DNA of 64,000 nt from Flavobacterium lacus (GCF_003268815.1 NZ_QLSV01000003.1:248001-312000); one strand, 5' to 3'. Positions 36,541 to 45,789 are shown, counted from the stretch's first letter. Notes: generated from the letters alone by a model not told the origin. Made by a program: numbers and translations.

Positions 36541-37791
36541 AAAATATTCAAATTTGGAGGTGCATCAGTGAAAGATGCCGAAGGTGTAAAAAACGTATTG
36601 TCTGTGCTACAAAAAGTGGGACACGAAGATGTGTTACTTGTGATTTCTGCCATGGGAAAAACCACCAACGCGTTGGAAGTCGTGATTAAGCATTACTTTG
36701 AAAAATCGCCCGAATTGAAAGCTTCTATTCAGGAAGTACGAAAGTACCATAACCAGATTTTGTTGGAGTTGTTTGAAGATGATAAACATCCGGTTTTTAG
36801 AGCGGTGAACGTTCATTTTGAGGAATTGGATTATTTTTTGAGCCACAACAAATCGCCTAATTACAACTTTGTGTATGATCAGGTGGTGAGCTATGGTGAA
36901 ATTATTTCGACGACGATTGTGAGTCACTATTTCAACCATTGCAACATGAAAAACAATTGGTTGGATGTTCGTCAGTTTATAAAAACCGATGCGACCTATC
37001 GTGATGCGATTGTGGATTGGGAGCAAACGCATAAGTTGATTTCAAAAAATGTAAAGAAAAAAGCGTTGAACATTACGCAAGGTTTCTTGGGTTCGGATGA
37101 AAATAATTTCACCACCACGTTAGGCCGCGAAGGCTCGGACTATACAGCAGCTATTTTTGCGTATTGTTTGAATGCCGAAAGTGTCACCATTTGGAAAGAT
37201 GTTCCGGGAGTGTTGAATGCAGACCCAAGGTATTTTGAGAATGCTGTTTTGCTGAATCAAATTTCGTATCGTGAGGCGATTGAGTTGGCGTTTTACGGAG
37301 CTTCTGTCATTCACCCGAAAACATTGCAGCCTTTGCAAAGAAAGGAAATTCCGCTATTTGTTAAATCATTTATCAATCCGCTTTTGCCGGGCACTAGAGT
37401 GTATAAAGGTGCTGATTTGGAACCGCAAACGTCCTGCTTTATTGTAAAAAAAAATCAGTTATTGATTTCGCTTTCGTCGATTGATTTTTCGTTTATTATG
37501 GAGGAAAACATCAGCGAGATTTTTGCGTTGTTTCACGATTATAAAATAAAAGTAAGTTTGATTCAAAATACGGCGATTAGCTTTTCGGTTTGTATCGAAG
37601 ATAAATTTGGAAACTTTCCGGAGTTGAAAAAGATTCTTTCCAAAAAATTTAAAGTTTCGTATAACGAAAATGTTTCGCTCTATACGATTCGTCATTTTAC
37701 TGAAAAAGCGGCTCAGATGGTAGAGGAGAACAAAACGGTTTTAGTGAAACAGATTAGCCGAGAGACGTTGCAGGTGGTGGCAAAAGAGTAG
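36538..37791 (+). CDS. Aspartate kinase
   Basis: Phosphorylates aspartate, first step to Lys, Thr and Met. 417 residues: kinase domain with KFGGASVKDAEGV, NFTTTLGREGSDYTA and GASVIHPKTLQPL, then C-terminal ACT region (about 300-400) for amino-acid control. It is monofunctional. The start at 36538 gives MKIFKFGGAS. Its ATG is contributed by the upstream repeat array. Confidence 0.95.
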   Translation: MKIFKFGGASVKDAEGVKNVLSVLQKVGHEDVLLVISAMGKTTNALEVVIKHYFEKSPELKASIQEVRKYHNQILLELFEDDKHPVFRAVNVHFEELDYFLSHNKSPNYNFVYDQVVSYGEIISTTIVSHYFNHCNMKNNWLDVRQFIKTDATYRDAIVDWEQTHKLISKNVKKKALNITQGFLGSDENNFTTTLGREGSDYTAAIFAYCLNAESVTIWKDVPGVLNADPRYFENAVLLNQISYREAIELAFYGASVIHPKTLQPLQRKEIPLFVKSFINPLLPGTRVYKGADLEPQTSCFIVKKNQLLISLSSIDFSFIMEENISEIFALFHDYKIKVSLIQNTAISFSVCIEDKFGNFPELKKILSKKFKVSYNENVSLYTIRHFTEKAAQMVEENKTVLVKQISRETLQVVAKE

Positions 37792-37823
37792 TTTCATGTT
37801 TCAAGTTGCGGTTTTCCCCAATC

Positions 37824-37856
37824 TTGTCATGCCAACGGAGGAGGCATCTCACAAAG
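37824..37856. repeat. Short dispersed repeat of the GTCATxCC type
   Basis: TTGTCATGCC ... GGCATCTCACAAAG with the inverted pair ATGCC/GGCAT around AACGGAGGA. It resembles the widely dispersed small repeat whose core is GTCAT-CC-A-CG-AG-GAATCTCA, here with an odd mid-part. It lies in the spacer after aspartate kinase, beside three 7-bp units (37791-37811). Confidence 0.5.
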
Positions 37857-37972
37857 TTTGGTTAACGGATAAAAACGATAACAGCTAAAATTTGTTTAAT
37901 CTTTTGTTAAAAAAATTAAACAAAGATTTAAAACGGGTATCTTTACATTCTAATTAATTAAAAAAAATAAAA

Positions 37973-38548
37973 ATGAAACTAATTAAATCATTGACCATTT
38001 TATCATTAACAGGTCTTATTTTTGCCTCTTGTGGTGAAGCCAAAAAGGAAGAAGTTACGGAAGAAGTAGTAACAGTAGAAGAACCAGCAGAAGTCATTGA
38101 AACTCCAAACATTGTTGGTGTAGCTTCTGGAAACGCTGATTTCAGCACTTTAGTAACGGCTGTTGGAGCAGCGGAATTAGTTGAAACATTAAGTAGCGAT
38201 GGGCCATTTACTGTTTTTGCTCCAACTAATGCAGCTTTTGAAAAACTTCCTGCAGGAACCGTAGAAACATTATTAAAGCCGGAGAGTAAAGACAAATTAA
38301 TAGCCGTGTTAACGTACCATGTTGTAGCCGGAAAGTTTGAAGCTGCTCAAGTAATTGAGGCTATTAACGCCAATAACGGTAAGTTTGAAGTAGCTACTGT
38401 TCAAGGCGGAAAAATAACTTTGAGTTTGGTGGACGGTAAAGTAGTTTTAACTGATGCCAATGGAGGAAAATCAATTGTAGTAATTGCAGATGTTGCCGCT
38501 TCAAATGGTGTGATTCACGCCATTGATACTGTGGTAATGCCAAAATAA
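37973..38548 (+). CDS. Fasciclin-domain lipoprotein
   Basis: 191 residues. Lipoprotein signal ending FASCGEA (Cys about residue 21), a Glu/Val-rich linker (KKEEVTEEVVTVEEPAE), then one FAS1 domain (about 45-191) with DFSTLVTAV, GPFTVFAPTNAAF, LTYHVVAGK and ASNGVIHAIDTVVMPK. FAS1 domains bind other proteins or glycans and promote adhesion. Own transcription unit with TATCTTTA at 37938 (weak -7) and a strong terminator after it. Confidence 0.95.
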   Translation: MKLIKSLTILSLTGLIFASCGEAKKEEVTEEVVTVEEPAEVIETPNIVGVASGNADFSTLVTAVGAAELVETLSSDGPFTVFAPTNAAFEKLPAGTVETLLKPESKDKLIAVLTYHVVAGKFEAAQVIEAINANNGKFEVATVQGGKITLSLVDGKVVLTDANGGKSIVVIADVAASNGVIHAIDTVVMPK

Positions 38549-38570
38549 TAAAGGTTATTATTTTTTCTTA

Positions 38571-38606
38571 AAAGAGCTGTTTTGCATTAAAACAGCTCTT
38601 TTTTTA
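38571..38606 (+). terminator. Terminator after the fasciclin gene
   Basis: AAAGAGCTGTTTT pairs with AAAACAGCTCTTT (13 bp, 5-nt loop), followed by T run. Confidence 0.93.
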
Positions 38607-38655
38607 TTGAATTTAATGAAAGAAACAGAAGTAAAAATTATCAAATAAAGTAAAG

Positions 38656-39327
38656 TTAGTGCAAATTTCCATCAAACGGAATACAGTACTTTTCCTTTTC
38701 CGGGGGTCCGCCCCATTTTTGAATATAATATCTTCGGTTTTTGAAAAAACTTTCATTGAGTTTAGGATTTTTTTCAATCGACATCGAATTTCTAAAAATA
38801 ACCGGATTAAGTTTTTCAGTATAAACCATATTCATATCCAGCAGTTTCATACGGTAATGGGCATCATTATCTTCAAAATAAGCAGGAAAAATATTCTCAT
38901 CAAACTTTCCAAATTCTTTCCAAGCCTGAACAGTAAGAATATAGGCACTCCATTGTTGGTAAGAATTAATAAAGTGCATGTTTTTCCAAATTTGTAAAAC
39001 AGATTGAATTTGTGTTTCCGTTTTGCCTAAATAAACATCATCGTTAAGCATTAACACATGTGTAGCTCCATTATTGTCAGCAAATTCCATGAGTAAATTC
39101 CAACTTTTGGCTACACCTAAATTGGCTTCCGGTCGAAGAATTTCAAAGTTATGATTGCGAGAAATGATTTCCTGATTCCCATTATCGCAAATCACAATAG
39201 GAGTTTCGTTGAAATCTTTAAAATATTTAGCTAAAGTTTCGTTCAATAAATCTGCTCGGTTGATGGTTGGGATAGCTACCACAAAGCGAATGGGTTCTTT
39301 TTTTAACGAAACAAACGGTTTATACAT
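38656..39327 (-). CDS. GT2-like glycosyltransferase
   Basis: 223 residues from ATG 39327 (MYKPFVSLKK); the 22 codons before it have no family similarity and include hydrophobic residues probably untranslated. The start of the nucleotide-sugar domain VVAIPTINRADLLNETL and the DXD-type LNDDVYLG are visible. No membrane segment. It is a single-domain enzyme of cell-surface glycan synthesis with unknown sugar. No neighbouring glycan genes. Confidence 0.8.
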   Translation of the reverse strand: MYKPFVSLKKEPIRFVVAIPTINRADLLNETLAKYFKDFNETPIVICDNGNQEIISRNHNFEILRPEANLGVAKSWNLLMEFADNNGATHVLMLNDDVYLGKTETQIQSVLQIWKNMHFINSYQQWSAYILTVQAWKEFGKFDENIFPAYFEDNDAHYRMKLLDMNMVYTEKLNPVIFRNSMSIEKNPKLNESFFKNRRYYIQKWGGPPEKEKYCIPFDGNLH

Positions 39328-39478
39328 TTTGGCTTTTATTACAAACCAAAAATAGTGAAATGAACTGTAAAATACCAAGCGATAAAATACCAAATCTAAA
39401 ATTTTATTTTTGTTTCATTCGATAAAATAAGGTTTTATACTTAACTTTATATTCAATCCAAAATAGATTTTCCTTACT

Positions 39479-39817
39479 ATGGCAATGAATATTAAAAGAA
39501 TCTTTAGTTTTTCCAGCAAATTTGAAAATCGGGACGAAATCATTCTCCGCGATTATTTGGCGATGGAAAGAACCAAGTTAGCCAACGAAAGAACCTTGCT
39601 TTCTTACATAAGATCATCACTTTACTTATTATTAGGTGGGATTGCTATCATTCAATTAGAAGGTTTTGAAAGCATCAAATTTATTGGCTACATCTCATTG
39701 GGATTAACGATAATATTGGTAATTATAGGTATTTATCGCTTTCAAAAGCTAAACCGCCAACTGAAAAATTATTATAGTCAAATTGAATTGATGATTAAAG
39801 AAAAAAAAGAGTCATAG
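39479..39817 (+). CDS. DUF202 family membrane protein
   Basis: 112 residues: the segment MERTKLANERTLLSYIRSSL is the DUF202 signature (LANERTxLSxxRT), followed by two hydrophobic helices (about 45-65 and 70-92) and a charged C-terminus with coiled-coil character. YidH-like membrane protein of unknown function. Gene stands alone. Confidence 0.88.
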   Translation: MAMNIKRIFSFSSKFENRDEIILRDYLAMERTKLANERTLLSYIRSSLYLLLGGIAIIQLEGFESIKFIGYISLGLTIILVIIGIYRFQKLNRQLKNYYSQIELMIKEKKES

Positions 39818-40027
39818 TTTTTAAAGAACGTGTAAGCACAAACAAAAATGTTTTAATTTATTGTAATTGAAGATTGTAACCTTATGGTGCTCTTTCTTTT
39901 TATAAAATATGAATTCGGTTTTTATATTTCTATTGCTAGCAATTTCTTTTATAAAAACCAGCATTTATTTAGAGAACGTATTCCAATTATAAACATATTA
40001 ACCCACATTTTTAACCTTTAAAAATAC

Positions 40028-40035
40028 TACTTTTG
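40028..40035 (+). promoter_or_regulatory. -7 element of the outer-membrane protein gene
   Basis: TACTTTTG, perfect TAnnTTTG match, 22 bp before the ATG at 40058. Confidence 0.6.
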
Positions 40036-40057
40036 GGTTTTTAGAGTTACTATAACT

Positions 40058-43000
40058 ATGTTGAAAAATTGCTTTTTAGGGATGTTGTTGCTTATGGTTT
40101 CCGGGTTGTGGGCTCAGGAAAGCGAAACACCTTATAAAAAGAAAAAAATTACCGTTTCAACCGATACGATTTCCCTGGAAAAAGTGAGTATTAACAAGTC
40201 GTTTTTTAAAGTTTTAGATGGAAATGACAACCCAATCGATACCGCTTTTTATACCGTAAATTTCCAAAAAGGAACACTTGTTTTCAAAAACAAGTATCAA
40301 TCCAACGACACATTGACCGTTCGATACCTTACTTTCCCGGAATATTTAACCAAAACATATAGCATTTATGACGAAAGTAAAGTCGTTCCAAATGCCAGGG
40401 GAAACGGGCAATTGTACTCACTTTCCAAAGACCGTGTCAACAATTTTAAACCGTTTGACGGACTCACCACATCGGGAAGTATCACACGAGGTGTAACCAT
40501 TGGAAACAACCAAAATGCAGTAGTTAATTCAAATCTAGATTTGCAAATTGCTGGAAAATTGTCGGATAAAGTGAGTTTGCGAGCTTCCATTCAAGATAGC
40601 AATATTCCCTTGCAGGAAGGTGGATATTCTCAAAAATTAGATGAATTTGATCAGATTTTTATCGAATTATATTCCGACAAATGGAACATTCGAGCCGGTG
40701 ATTTATTTTTGGAAAACCGACAATCTCGCTTTTTAAATTTCAACAAAAAAGTGCAAGGTTTATCCACCCAATTTCGTTTGGGCGAAGAAGGAAACAAAAC
40801 CACCCTTTTCGCCTCCGCAGCTCTTGTTCGAGGGCAATATGCCAAAAGCACTTTTGTGGGCCAAGAAGGAAACCAGGGGCCGTATAAACTGCGGGGCAAC
40901 AACGGCGAATTATATGTACTTGTGATTTCGGGTTCTGAGCGAGTTTTTGTGAATGGTATTTTGCTACAACGCGGTGAAAATAATCACTACACCATCGATT
41001 ATAATGCTGGAGAAGTTACGTTTACTTCCCTTTTTCCCATCAATTCCGAAATGCGAATTAACATTGAATATCAATATTCCGACCGAAGTTTCACCCGTTT
41101 TGTCACTTATGGCGGTGCAACGCATGAACGCGAAAAATGGAGTATCGGCGGATTTATTTATTCTGAAAACGACGTCAAAAATCAACCTTTGCAACAAGAT
41201 TTATCCGAGGAACAAGTTGAAATTTTAAAAAATGCGGGAGACAATATCAATTTGATGAATGCTCCCTCTGCCTATATTGATACCTATTCTGAAAATAAGA
41301 TTTTATATCGAAAAATACTGATTTCCGGTGTGGAAGTATTTGAGTTTTCCAACAATCCGGAAGAAGTTTTATACAACGTTCGTTTTTCATTGGTGGGCAA
41401 TAACCAAGGAAATTACATCTTAGCCAACAACCAAGCTGTTGGTAGAATTTACAACTATGTAGAGCCTATCGGCGGCATTCCGCAAGGAAATTATGAACCT
41501 ATTATTCGCCTGATTGCACCTACCAAAATCCAGATTGCTACGTTGATGGGAAAATACAATCCGACTGACAAAACAACTATTGATTTTGAAGTTGGAATCA
41601 GCAATAATGATTTGAATTTATATTCCAATTTAGATAATGATGATAACCAAGGAATTGCAGGAAGATTGAACGCTAACCAACGACTGTTCACCAAAAACTG
41701 GACGTTAGATGCGTTTGCGAATGTGCAATTTGTACAAAAAGATTTTAGAACCATTGAACGTTTATTTACGATTGAGTTTGACCGCGATTGGAACCTAACT
41801 TCTCCAACCGGAAATCAAAGTTTGGTTGTTTCCGGACTTCGATGGAATCATCCTGAAAAAGGGTTTGCTAATTATCAACTGGAAAAATTGGATTTTTCAG
41901 ATAATTTCTCTGGTACTCGTCATGTCTTAAATGGTCGTTTGCGTCACAAAAACTGGACAATTACAAACAACAGCAGTTTGATGAAAAGTGATGGTTCATT
42001 CGCCAATTCCACTTTTGCCCGAAGCGAAACACAAGTAAAATATGATTGGAAAAAAAATTGGGTCGGTGGCAGTCTACGCTTGGAAGACAACAGCGAAAAA
42101 ATTGTAGCCACCAATACTTTTTCCCCACTCAGTCAACGCTTTTTAGAATACGGCGGATTTGTTGGACGAGGCGATTCTACCAAAGTATATATGGAAGTAG
42201 GCTATTTACATCGTGTGAACGACAGTTTACAAAACGGTTTTGTGCAACGGGTGAATCGTTCACATTCTTATTATTTAAAATCGAGATTATTACAAACCGA
42301 AAAAAGCGATTTAAGTGTTTTTATCAATTACAGAAACCTTCAATTTGAAGATGCTTCCCGACCAAACGAACCATCATTGAATTCCCGAATTTTGTATAAC
42401 GATCGTTTTTTTAAACAATTATTGTTGCTCACCACAGCCTATGAAACGGCTTCCGGAACCTTACCACAACAAGAATTTACGTATTTGGAAGTGGAGCCTG
42501 GTCAAGGTGTTTTTATGTGGAATGATTACAACGGTAATGGCATTCAAGAATTGCAAGAATTTGAAATTGCTCCTTTTCCAGACCAAGCCAAATATGTTCG
42601 CGTGTTTTTGCCTAATCAAGTATTTATCAAAACCCATCAAAACAAATTTTCGCTTTCGCTTACGCTGAATCCGTCCGTTTGGCAGAATGATAAGGGATTT
42701 AAGAAATTATTATCCTATTTCTATAATCAAACTTCGTTTTTAATTGATCGGAAGATTGAACGTAATTCGGATAATTTCAACCTTAACCCGTTTGAACGCG
42801 ATGAATCGGAGTTATTGGGATTGAACTCGAGTTTTATGAATAGTTTCTTTTATAACCGAGGGAAACAAAATCATTCGGTTACTTATTCCATTTTAAACAG
42901 TAGAACCAAAAATTTGCTTTCCATCGGTTCACAAGAAAATAAAAATTTGGCTCATCAAGTGCAATATGCTCATTTGTTAAAAAAGAGTTGGTTGTTTGCC

Positions 43001-43465
43001 TTATCGGGAAAAACGTTTACCACCGAAAGTAGTTCTGATAATTTTCCGGCTAGAAATTTTGATATTTTAGGCTATCAAATTGCACCCAAAGTGAGTTATT
43101 TATTTTCTAAAAACACCAGTTTGGATGTGTTTTATGAAATTCAAAACAAAGAAAATCAGTTGGGTAATAGCGAAACGTTGAATCAGAGTAGGTTAGGCAC
43201 TTCATTCACGTATGCGGGTGAAAAAAAAATTACGATGAACGGAGAATTTTCGCTTTATAACAATGAGTTTACAGGCGATGCCTTATCGGCAGTAGGTTTT
43301 CAAATGTTGGAAGGACTTCAGCCCGGAAGAAACCAAACGTGGCGATTGTTAGTCCAAAAAAACCTGACACAATATTTAGATGTGAATGTGAATTACCAAG
43401 GGAGAAAAAGTGAAACGAGTGATACAATTCACACCGGAAGTGTTCAGTTACGGGCTTATTTTTAA
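40058..43465 (+). CDS. Large outer-membrane/surface protein, unknown
   Basis: 1135 residues with a signal peptide (1-19, ending LWAQ). The N-terminal ~330 residues are beta-rich with a conserved-looking block (GSITRGVTIGNNQNAVVNS, LDLQIAGKLSDKVSLRASIQD) typical of a surface-exposed translocation or adhesin module, with an internal segment resembling an immunoglobulin-like strand set. The remainder alternates aromatic-ended strands (e.g. RLRHKNWTITNN, NQTSFLIDRK) as in a beta-barrel of more than 20 strands. I recognise the family only as a widespread uncharacterised Bacteroidota protein. No T9SS tail. Monocistronic. Confidence 0.8.
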   Translation: MLKNCFLGMLLLMVSGLWAQESETPYKKKKITVSTDTISLEKVSINKSFFKVLDGNDNPIDTAFYTVNFQKGTLVFKNKYQSNDTLTVRYLTFPEYLTKTYSIYDESKVVPNARGNGQLYSLSKDRVNNFKPFDGLTTSGSITRGVTIGNNQNAVVNSNLDLQIAGKLSDKVSLRASIQDSNIPLQEGGYSQKLDEFDQIFIELYSDKWNIRAGDLFLENRQSRFLNFNKKVQGLSTQFRLGEEGNKTTLFASAALVRGQYAKSTFVGQEGNQGPYKLRGNNGELYVLVISGSERVFVNGILLQRGENNHYTIDYNAGEVTFTSLFPINSEMRINIEYQYSDRSFTRFVTYGGATHEREKWSIGGFIYSENDVKNQPLQQDLSEEQVEILKNAGDNINLMNAPSAYIDTYSENKILYRKILISGVEVFEFSNNPEEVLYNVRFSLVGNNQGNYILANNQAVGRIYNYVEPIGGIPQGNYEPIIRLIAPTKIQIATLMGKYNPTDKTTIDFEVGISNNDLNLYSNLDNDDNQGIAGRLNANQRLFTKNWTLDAFANVQFVQKDFRTIERLFTIEFDRDWNLTSPTGNQSLVVSGLRWNHPEKGFANYQLEKLDFSDNFSGTRHVLNGRLRHKNWTITNNSSLMKSDGSFANSTFARSETQVKYDWKKNWVGGSLRLEDNSEKIVATNTFSPLSQRFLEYGGFVGRGDSTKVYMEVGYLHRVNDSLQNGFVQRVNRSHSYYLKSRLLQTEKSDLSVFINYRNLQFEDASRPNEPSLNSRILYNDRFFKQLLLLTTAYETASGTLPQQEFTYLEVEPGQGVFMWNDYNGNGIQELQEFEIAPFPDQAKYVRVFLPNQVFIKTHQNKFSLSLTLNPSVWQNDKGFKKLLSYFYNQTSFLIDRKIERNSDNFNLNPFERDESELLGLNSSFMNSFFYNRGKQNHSVTYSILNSRTKNLLSIGSQENKNLAHQVQYAHLLKKSWLFALSGKTFTTESSSDNFPARNFDILGYQIAPKVSYLFSKNTSLDVFYEIQNKENQLGNSETLNQSRLGTSFTYAGEKKITMNGEFSLYNNEFTGDALSAVGFQMLEGLQPGRNQTWRLLVQKNLTQYLDVNVNYQGRKSETSDTIHTGSVQLRAYF

Positions 43466-43506
43466 ACCAATTTGTTAAAATAAAAGCCAATCCTAATTTA
43501 AATTAT

Positions 43507-43514
43507 TATATTTG
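43507..43514 (+). promoter_or_regulatory. -7 element of the HGQP lipoprotein
   Basis: TATATTTG, perfect TAnnTTTG match, 21 bp before the ATG at 43536. Confidence 0.55.
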
Positions 43515-43535
43515 ATATTGAAAAAAATCAATGTT

Positions 43536-44120
43536 ATGCAATCAAAATCACTATTACTTTTCCTTTTGGGGAGTTCACTTTTCTTTACATCATGTAAAAA
43601 TACAGAGGAAGCATCCGCTCCAACGGAACAAAAAACAGAAACAACTGCTGCCGAAACGCCTGCAACAAATGATGTTTCGAATATTACCACAACTCCGGCC
43701 CCGGCAGCTACACAAACAGCAACTCAGGCAGGACAGCCTCCTAAATTAAATCCGCCACACGGACAACCTTTTCACAAATGCGAAATTGCGGTGGGTGCAC
43801 CTTTGGATGGTTCAGCTCCAGCACAAGGAACAACGCCTGCAACGGTAGAGCAAAATGCACCGAAATCATTTTTCAAAACGGTTCAAAGCGAGCAACAAGC
43901 GAATCCGGCTCCGGCTGTCGCATCTACTCCTGCACCTAGCCCCCAAGCAACTCAAATCACCTCTAAAGATAAAGAAGGTGTTGTTCGAGATGCAAACTCA
44001 AAAACCACGATTACTACGACAACTAATTCCAATACACCCAAGCCAAAGAATAATCCGGCTCATGGTCAACCGCATCACCGTTGTGATGTAAAAGTAGGAG
44101 ATCCGTTGCCGGATGCGTAA
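43536..44120 (+). CDS. Lipoprotein with two HGQPxHxCD motifs
   Basis: 194 residues from ATG 43536 (MQSKSLLLFLLG). Lipobox near FFTSCKN (Cys about 20). The rest is low-complexity Thr/Ala/Pro/Gln-rich except for two copies of a short motif: NPPHGQPFHKCEIAVGAPL at about 70-88 and NPAHGQPHHRCDVKVGDPL near the C-terminus. The two copies share N-P-x-H-G-Q-P-x-H-[KR]-C-[DE]-[IV]-x-V-G-x-P-L. The His-His-Cys-acid spacing could bind metal. I recall similar motifs in flavobacterial proteins but know no function. Terminator follows. Confidence 0.78.
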   Translation: MQSKSLLLFLLGSSLFFTSCKNTEEASAPTEQKTETTAAETPATNDVSNITTTPAPAATQTATQAGQPPKLNPPHGQPFHKCEIAVGAPLDGSAPAQGTTPATVEQNAPKSFFKTVQSEQQANPAPAVASTPAPSPQATQITSKDKEGVVRDANSKTTITTTTNSNTPKPKNNPAHGQPHHRCDVKVGDPLPDA

Positions 44121-44189
44121 TTAGGTATTGTTTACTTATTAATGATAAACAATGTTTTGCTTTAAAATAGAAATTCAATTTGTTCAAAA

Positions 44190-44225
44190 AAAAACTCCGC
44201 AAGTGCTAACTTAGCGGAGTTTTTC
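44190..44225. terminator. Terminator
   Basis: AAAACTCCGC pairs with GCGGAGTTTT, extended by AAGT/ACTT inside. Lies between two convergent genes and can serve both. Confidence 0.9.
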
Positions 44226-44259
44226 TGTTAATATTTGTGAAGTAGTAGTGAATTCAGAA

Positions 44260-44721
44260 TTAAAAACTTTCTGAAATTTTAAATAAGCCTTTAAGATTCT
44301 CCTCTTTTTCTTTATAAACTACTGGAACACTGTGGTTGCCCAAACTAAATTCTTTAATTTCAGTTTGCGACAATCTTAGGTACAATTCCTCACTTAAAAT
44401 AACGTTTCCATTCAAAAAAAAATTCTTCATGTTTGAAGTAGAGCAATTAACTTCAAGATTATCAAAACGCAATACTTCCCCATCCGAAAGAGTTAAATAA
44501 ATACCTTTTGTGTCGGGACACTTTTTTGCTTCTGTTTTTAAAATCAAACTAATTTCATTCACCGTAGAAGATTTGTATTTAGAAATTACAATAGAACTGT
44601 TTTCATGCATTAATTCAGCTTCATAATCGTTTTGATACAAAGGGTCTCTCTGCTCTTTTGCAGATTGGCTGAAACATGCAAAATTCATAAAAAGAAAAAG
44701 AAGGATAAAATTAAATTTCAT
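44260..44721 (-). CDS. Secreted hypothetical protein
   Basis: 153 residues with a signal peptide (about 1-19, ending CFSQ). Two Cys (KKCPDT, VNCSTS) could be disulfide-linked; the sequence is otherwise polar beta-rich without a motif I recognise. The last 20 residues include a run of Glu/Lys. Single gene, convergent with the HGQP lipoprotein through a shared terminator. Confidence 0.65.
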   Translation of the reverse strand: MKFNFILLFLFMNFACFSQSAKEQRDPLYQNDYEAELMHENSSIVISKYKSSTVNEISLILKTEAKKCPDTKGIYLTLSDGEVLRFDNLEVNCSTSNMKNFFLNGNVILSEELYLRLSQTEIKEFSLGNHSVPVVYKEKEENLKGLFKISESF

Positions 44722-44888
44722 TTTTTACTATTTTAAATGTTAATTAACAAACAAATCTTGAATAATTTATTGAAAATTAAAACGAATGTAAGGTGTTTTT
44801 ATTGTAGAAGAATCACGTTGTTTAAAATACTTAATTTTAATGTGGTATATTTTCTTAAATTCATAAGAAATAAAAATCCTTAGAAAGT

Positions 44889-44932
44889 AAAAAACCGTAA
44901 CTATCATATTTACTGATACTTACGGTTTTGAT
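44889..44932 (-). terminator. Terminator after tRNA-Ala
   Basis: ACCGTAA and TTACGGT pair with an extended GTATCA/TGATAG inner pairing; T-rich sequence follows on the minus strand. Confidence 0.75.
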
Positions 44933-44935
44933 AAG

Positions 44936-45009
44936 TGGAGAAGATGGGGCTCGAACCCACGACCTCTTGGCTGCCAGCCAAACGCTCTAGCCAACTGAGC
45001 TACATCCCC
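44936..45009 (-). tRNA. tRNA-Ala (GGC)
   Basis: 74 nt: acceptor GGGGATG with a CTTCTCC 3' arm (one T-T mismatch at the sixth pair), D-arm GCTC/GAGC, anticodon stem TTTGG/CCAAG with loop CTGGCAG and anticodon GGC, T-arm GTGGG-TTCGAGC-CCCAT. The discriminator is A; no CCA encoded. Confidence 0.95.
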
Positions 45010-45076
45010 TAGGCGGTGGCAAATTTAATTAAATTTATTATAAATCACATGATTTACTTTTTAATTTTTTAAAAGG

Positions 45077-45105
45077 TTGATTTTACCTATTAATTCTTAA
45101 TTTTG
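45077..45105 (+). promoter_or_regulatory. Promoter of the 58-aa membrane protein
   Basis: TTG at 45077-45079 and TAATTTTG at 45098-45105, spacing 18 bp. Confidence 0.65.
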
Positions 45106-45126
45106 TGTTGTATAATTAAAATATAA

Positions 45127-45303
45127 ATGAAAAGTTTACTGGTGCTAGTTCAAACTGTTGATTTAAAAGAGAAACTTGAAAATGCTCCCGATGATTCCTA
45201 CCAAATTGGTTTAATTATTGGGTCTTTTGTCCCTTTTGTGGCATTAGTTGCAATTGCCTATTGGATGTATTATGCCGCTAAAAAAAGAGAAAATAACCAG
45301 TAG
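45127..45303 (+). CDS. Small single-helix membrane protein
   Basis: 58 residues from ATG 45127 with a hydrophobic helix at about 30-51 (IGLIIGSFVPFVALVAIAYW) and a basic tail KKRENNQ, preceded by an acidic linker. It lies just after the tRNA with a well-spaced promoter and before queD, the two -7 sites overlapping its 3' end. It was too short for a length-filtered ORF list but has consistent coding character. Confidence 0.6.
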   Translation: MKSLLVLVQTVDLKEKLENAPDDSYQIGLIIGSFVPFVALVAIAYWMYYAAKKRENNQ

Positions 45304-45310
45304 CATTCCT

Positions 45311-45318
45311 TATCTTTG
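45311..45318 (+). promoter_or_regulatory. -7 element of queD
   Basis: TATCTTTG, perfect TAnnTTTG match, 18 bp before the ATG at 45337. Confidence 0.6.
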
Positions 45319-45336
45319 TTCCGAAATTTAAGTGCA

Positions 45337-45789
45337 ATGGCAAAAATTAGAATTACCAAACAATTTAGTTTTGAAACCGGGCATGCGTTGTACGGCTATG
45401 ATGGAAAATGTAAAAACGTGCATGGGCACAGTTATAAACTTTCTGTTACGGTTATCGGAACTCCAATTATGGATAATACAAATGTAAAATTTGGGATGGT
45501 CATCGATTTTGGTGATTTGAAAAAAATTGTGAAAGAGGAAATCGTTGATTTGTTTGATCATGCTACCGTTTTTAATCAAAACACGCCACATATTGAATTG
45601 GCTCATGAGCTTAAAAATCGTGATCACCACGTCATTTTGGTTGATTACCAACCCACCAGCGAAAACATGGTGATTGATTTTGCAGAGAAAATTAAAAATC
45701 GTCTTCCGGATTCAATCAAACTACATTCCTTAAAGCTTCAGGAAACGGAAACTTCTTTCGCAGAATGGTTTGCATCAGACAATGTATAA
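45337..45789 (+). CDS. queD: 6-carboxytetrahydropterin synthase (QueD family)
   Basis: 150 residues from ATG 45337 (MAKIRITKQFSFETGHALYG). Zinc-site His residues in GHALYGYDGKCKNVHGHSY and the catalytic pair later; conserved LFDHATVF and SENMVIDFAEKI. It makes the precursor of queuosine and other 7-deazapurines. The upstream ATG at 45316 lies on the -7 element and is unlikely. No queCEF in the window. Confidence 0.92.
   Translation: MAKIRITKQFSFETGHALYGYDGKCKNVHGHSYKLSVTVIGTPIMDNTNVKFGMVIDFGDLKKIVKEEIVDLFDHATVFNQNTPHIELAHELKNRDHHVILVDYQPTSENMVIDFAEKIKNRLPDSIKLHSLKLQETETSFAEWFASDNV

Noticed and set aside
39909..39992. 27-codon hydrophobic frame before the large outer-membrane protein
   Set aside because: Isolated, no promoter fit and no basic or polar ends; equally likely by chance in AT-rich DNA.
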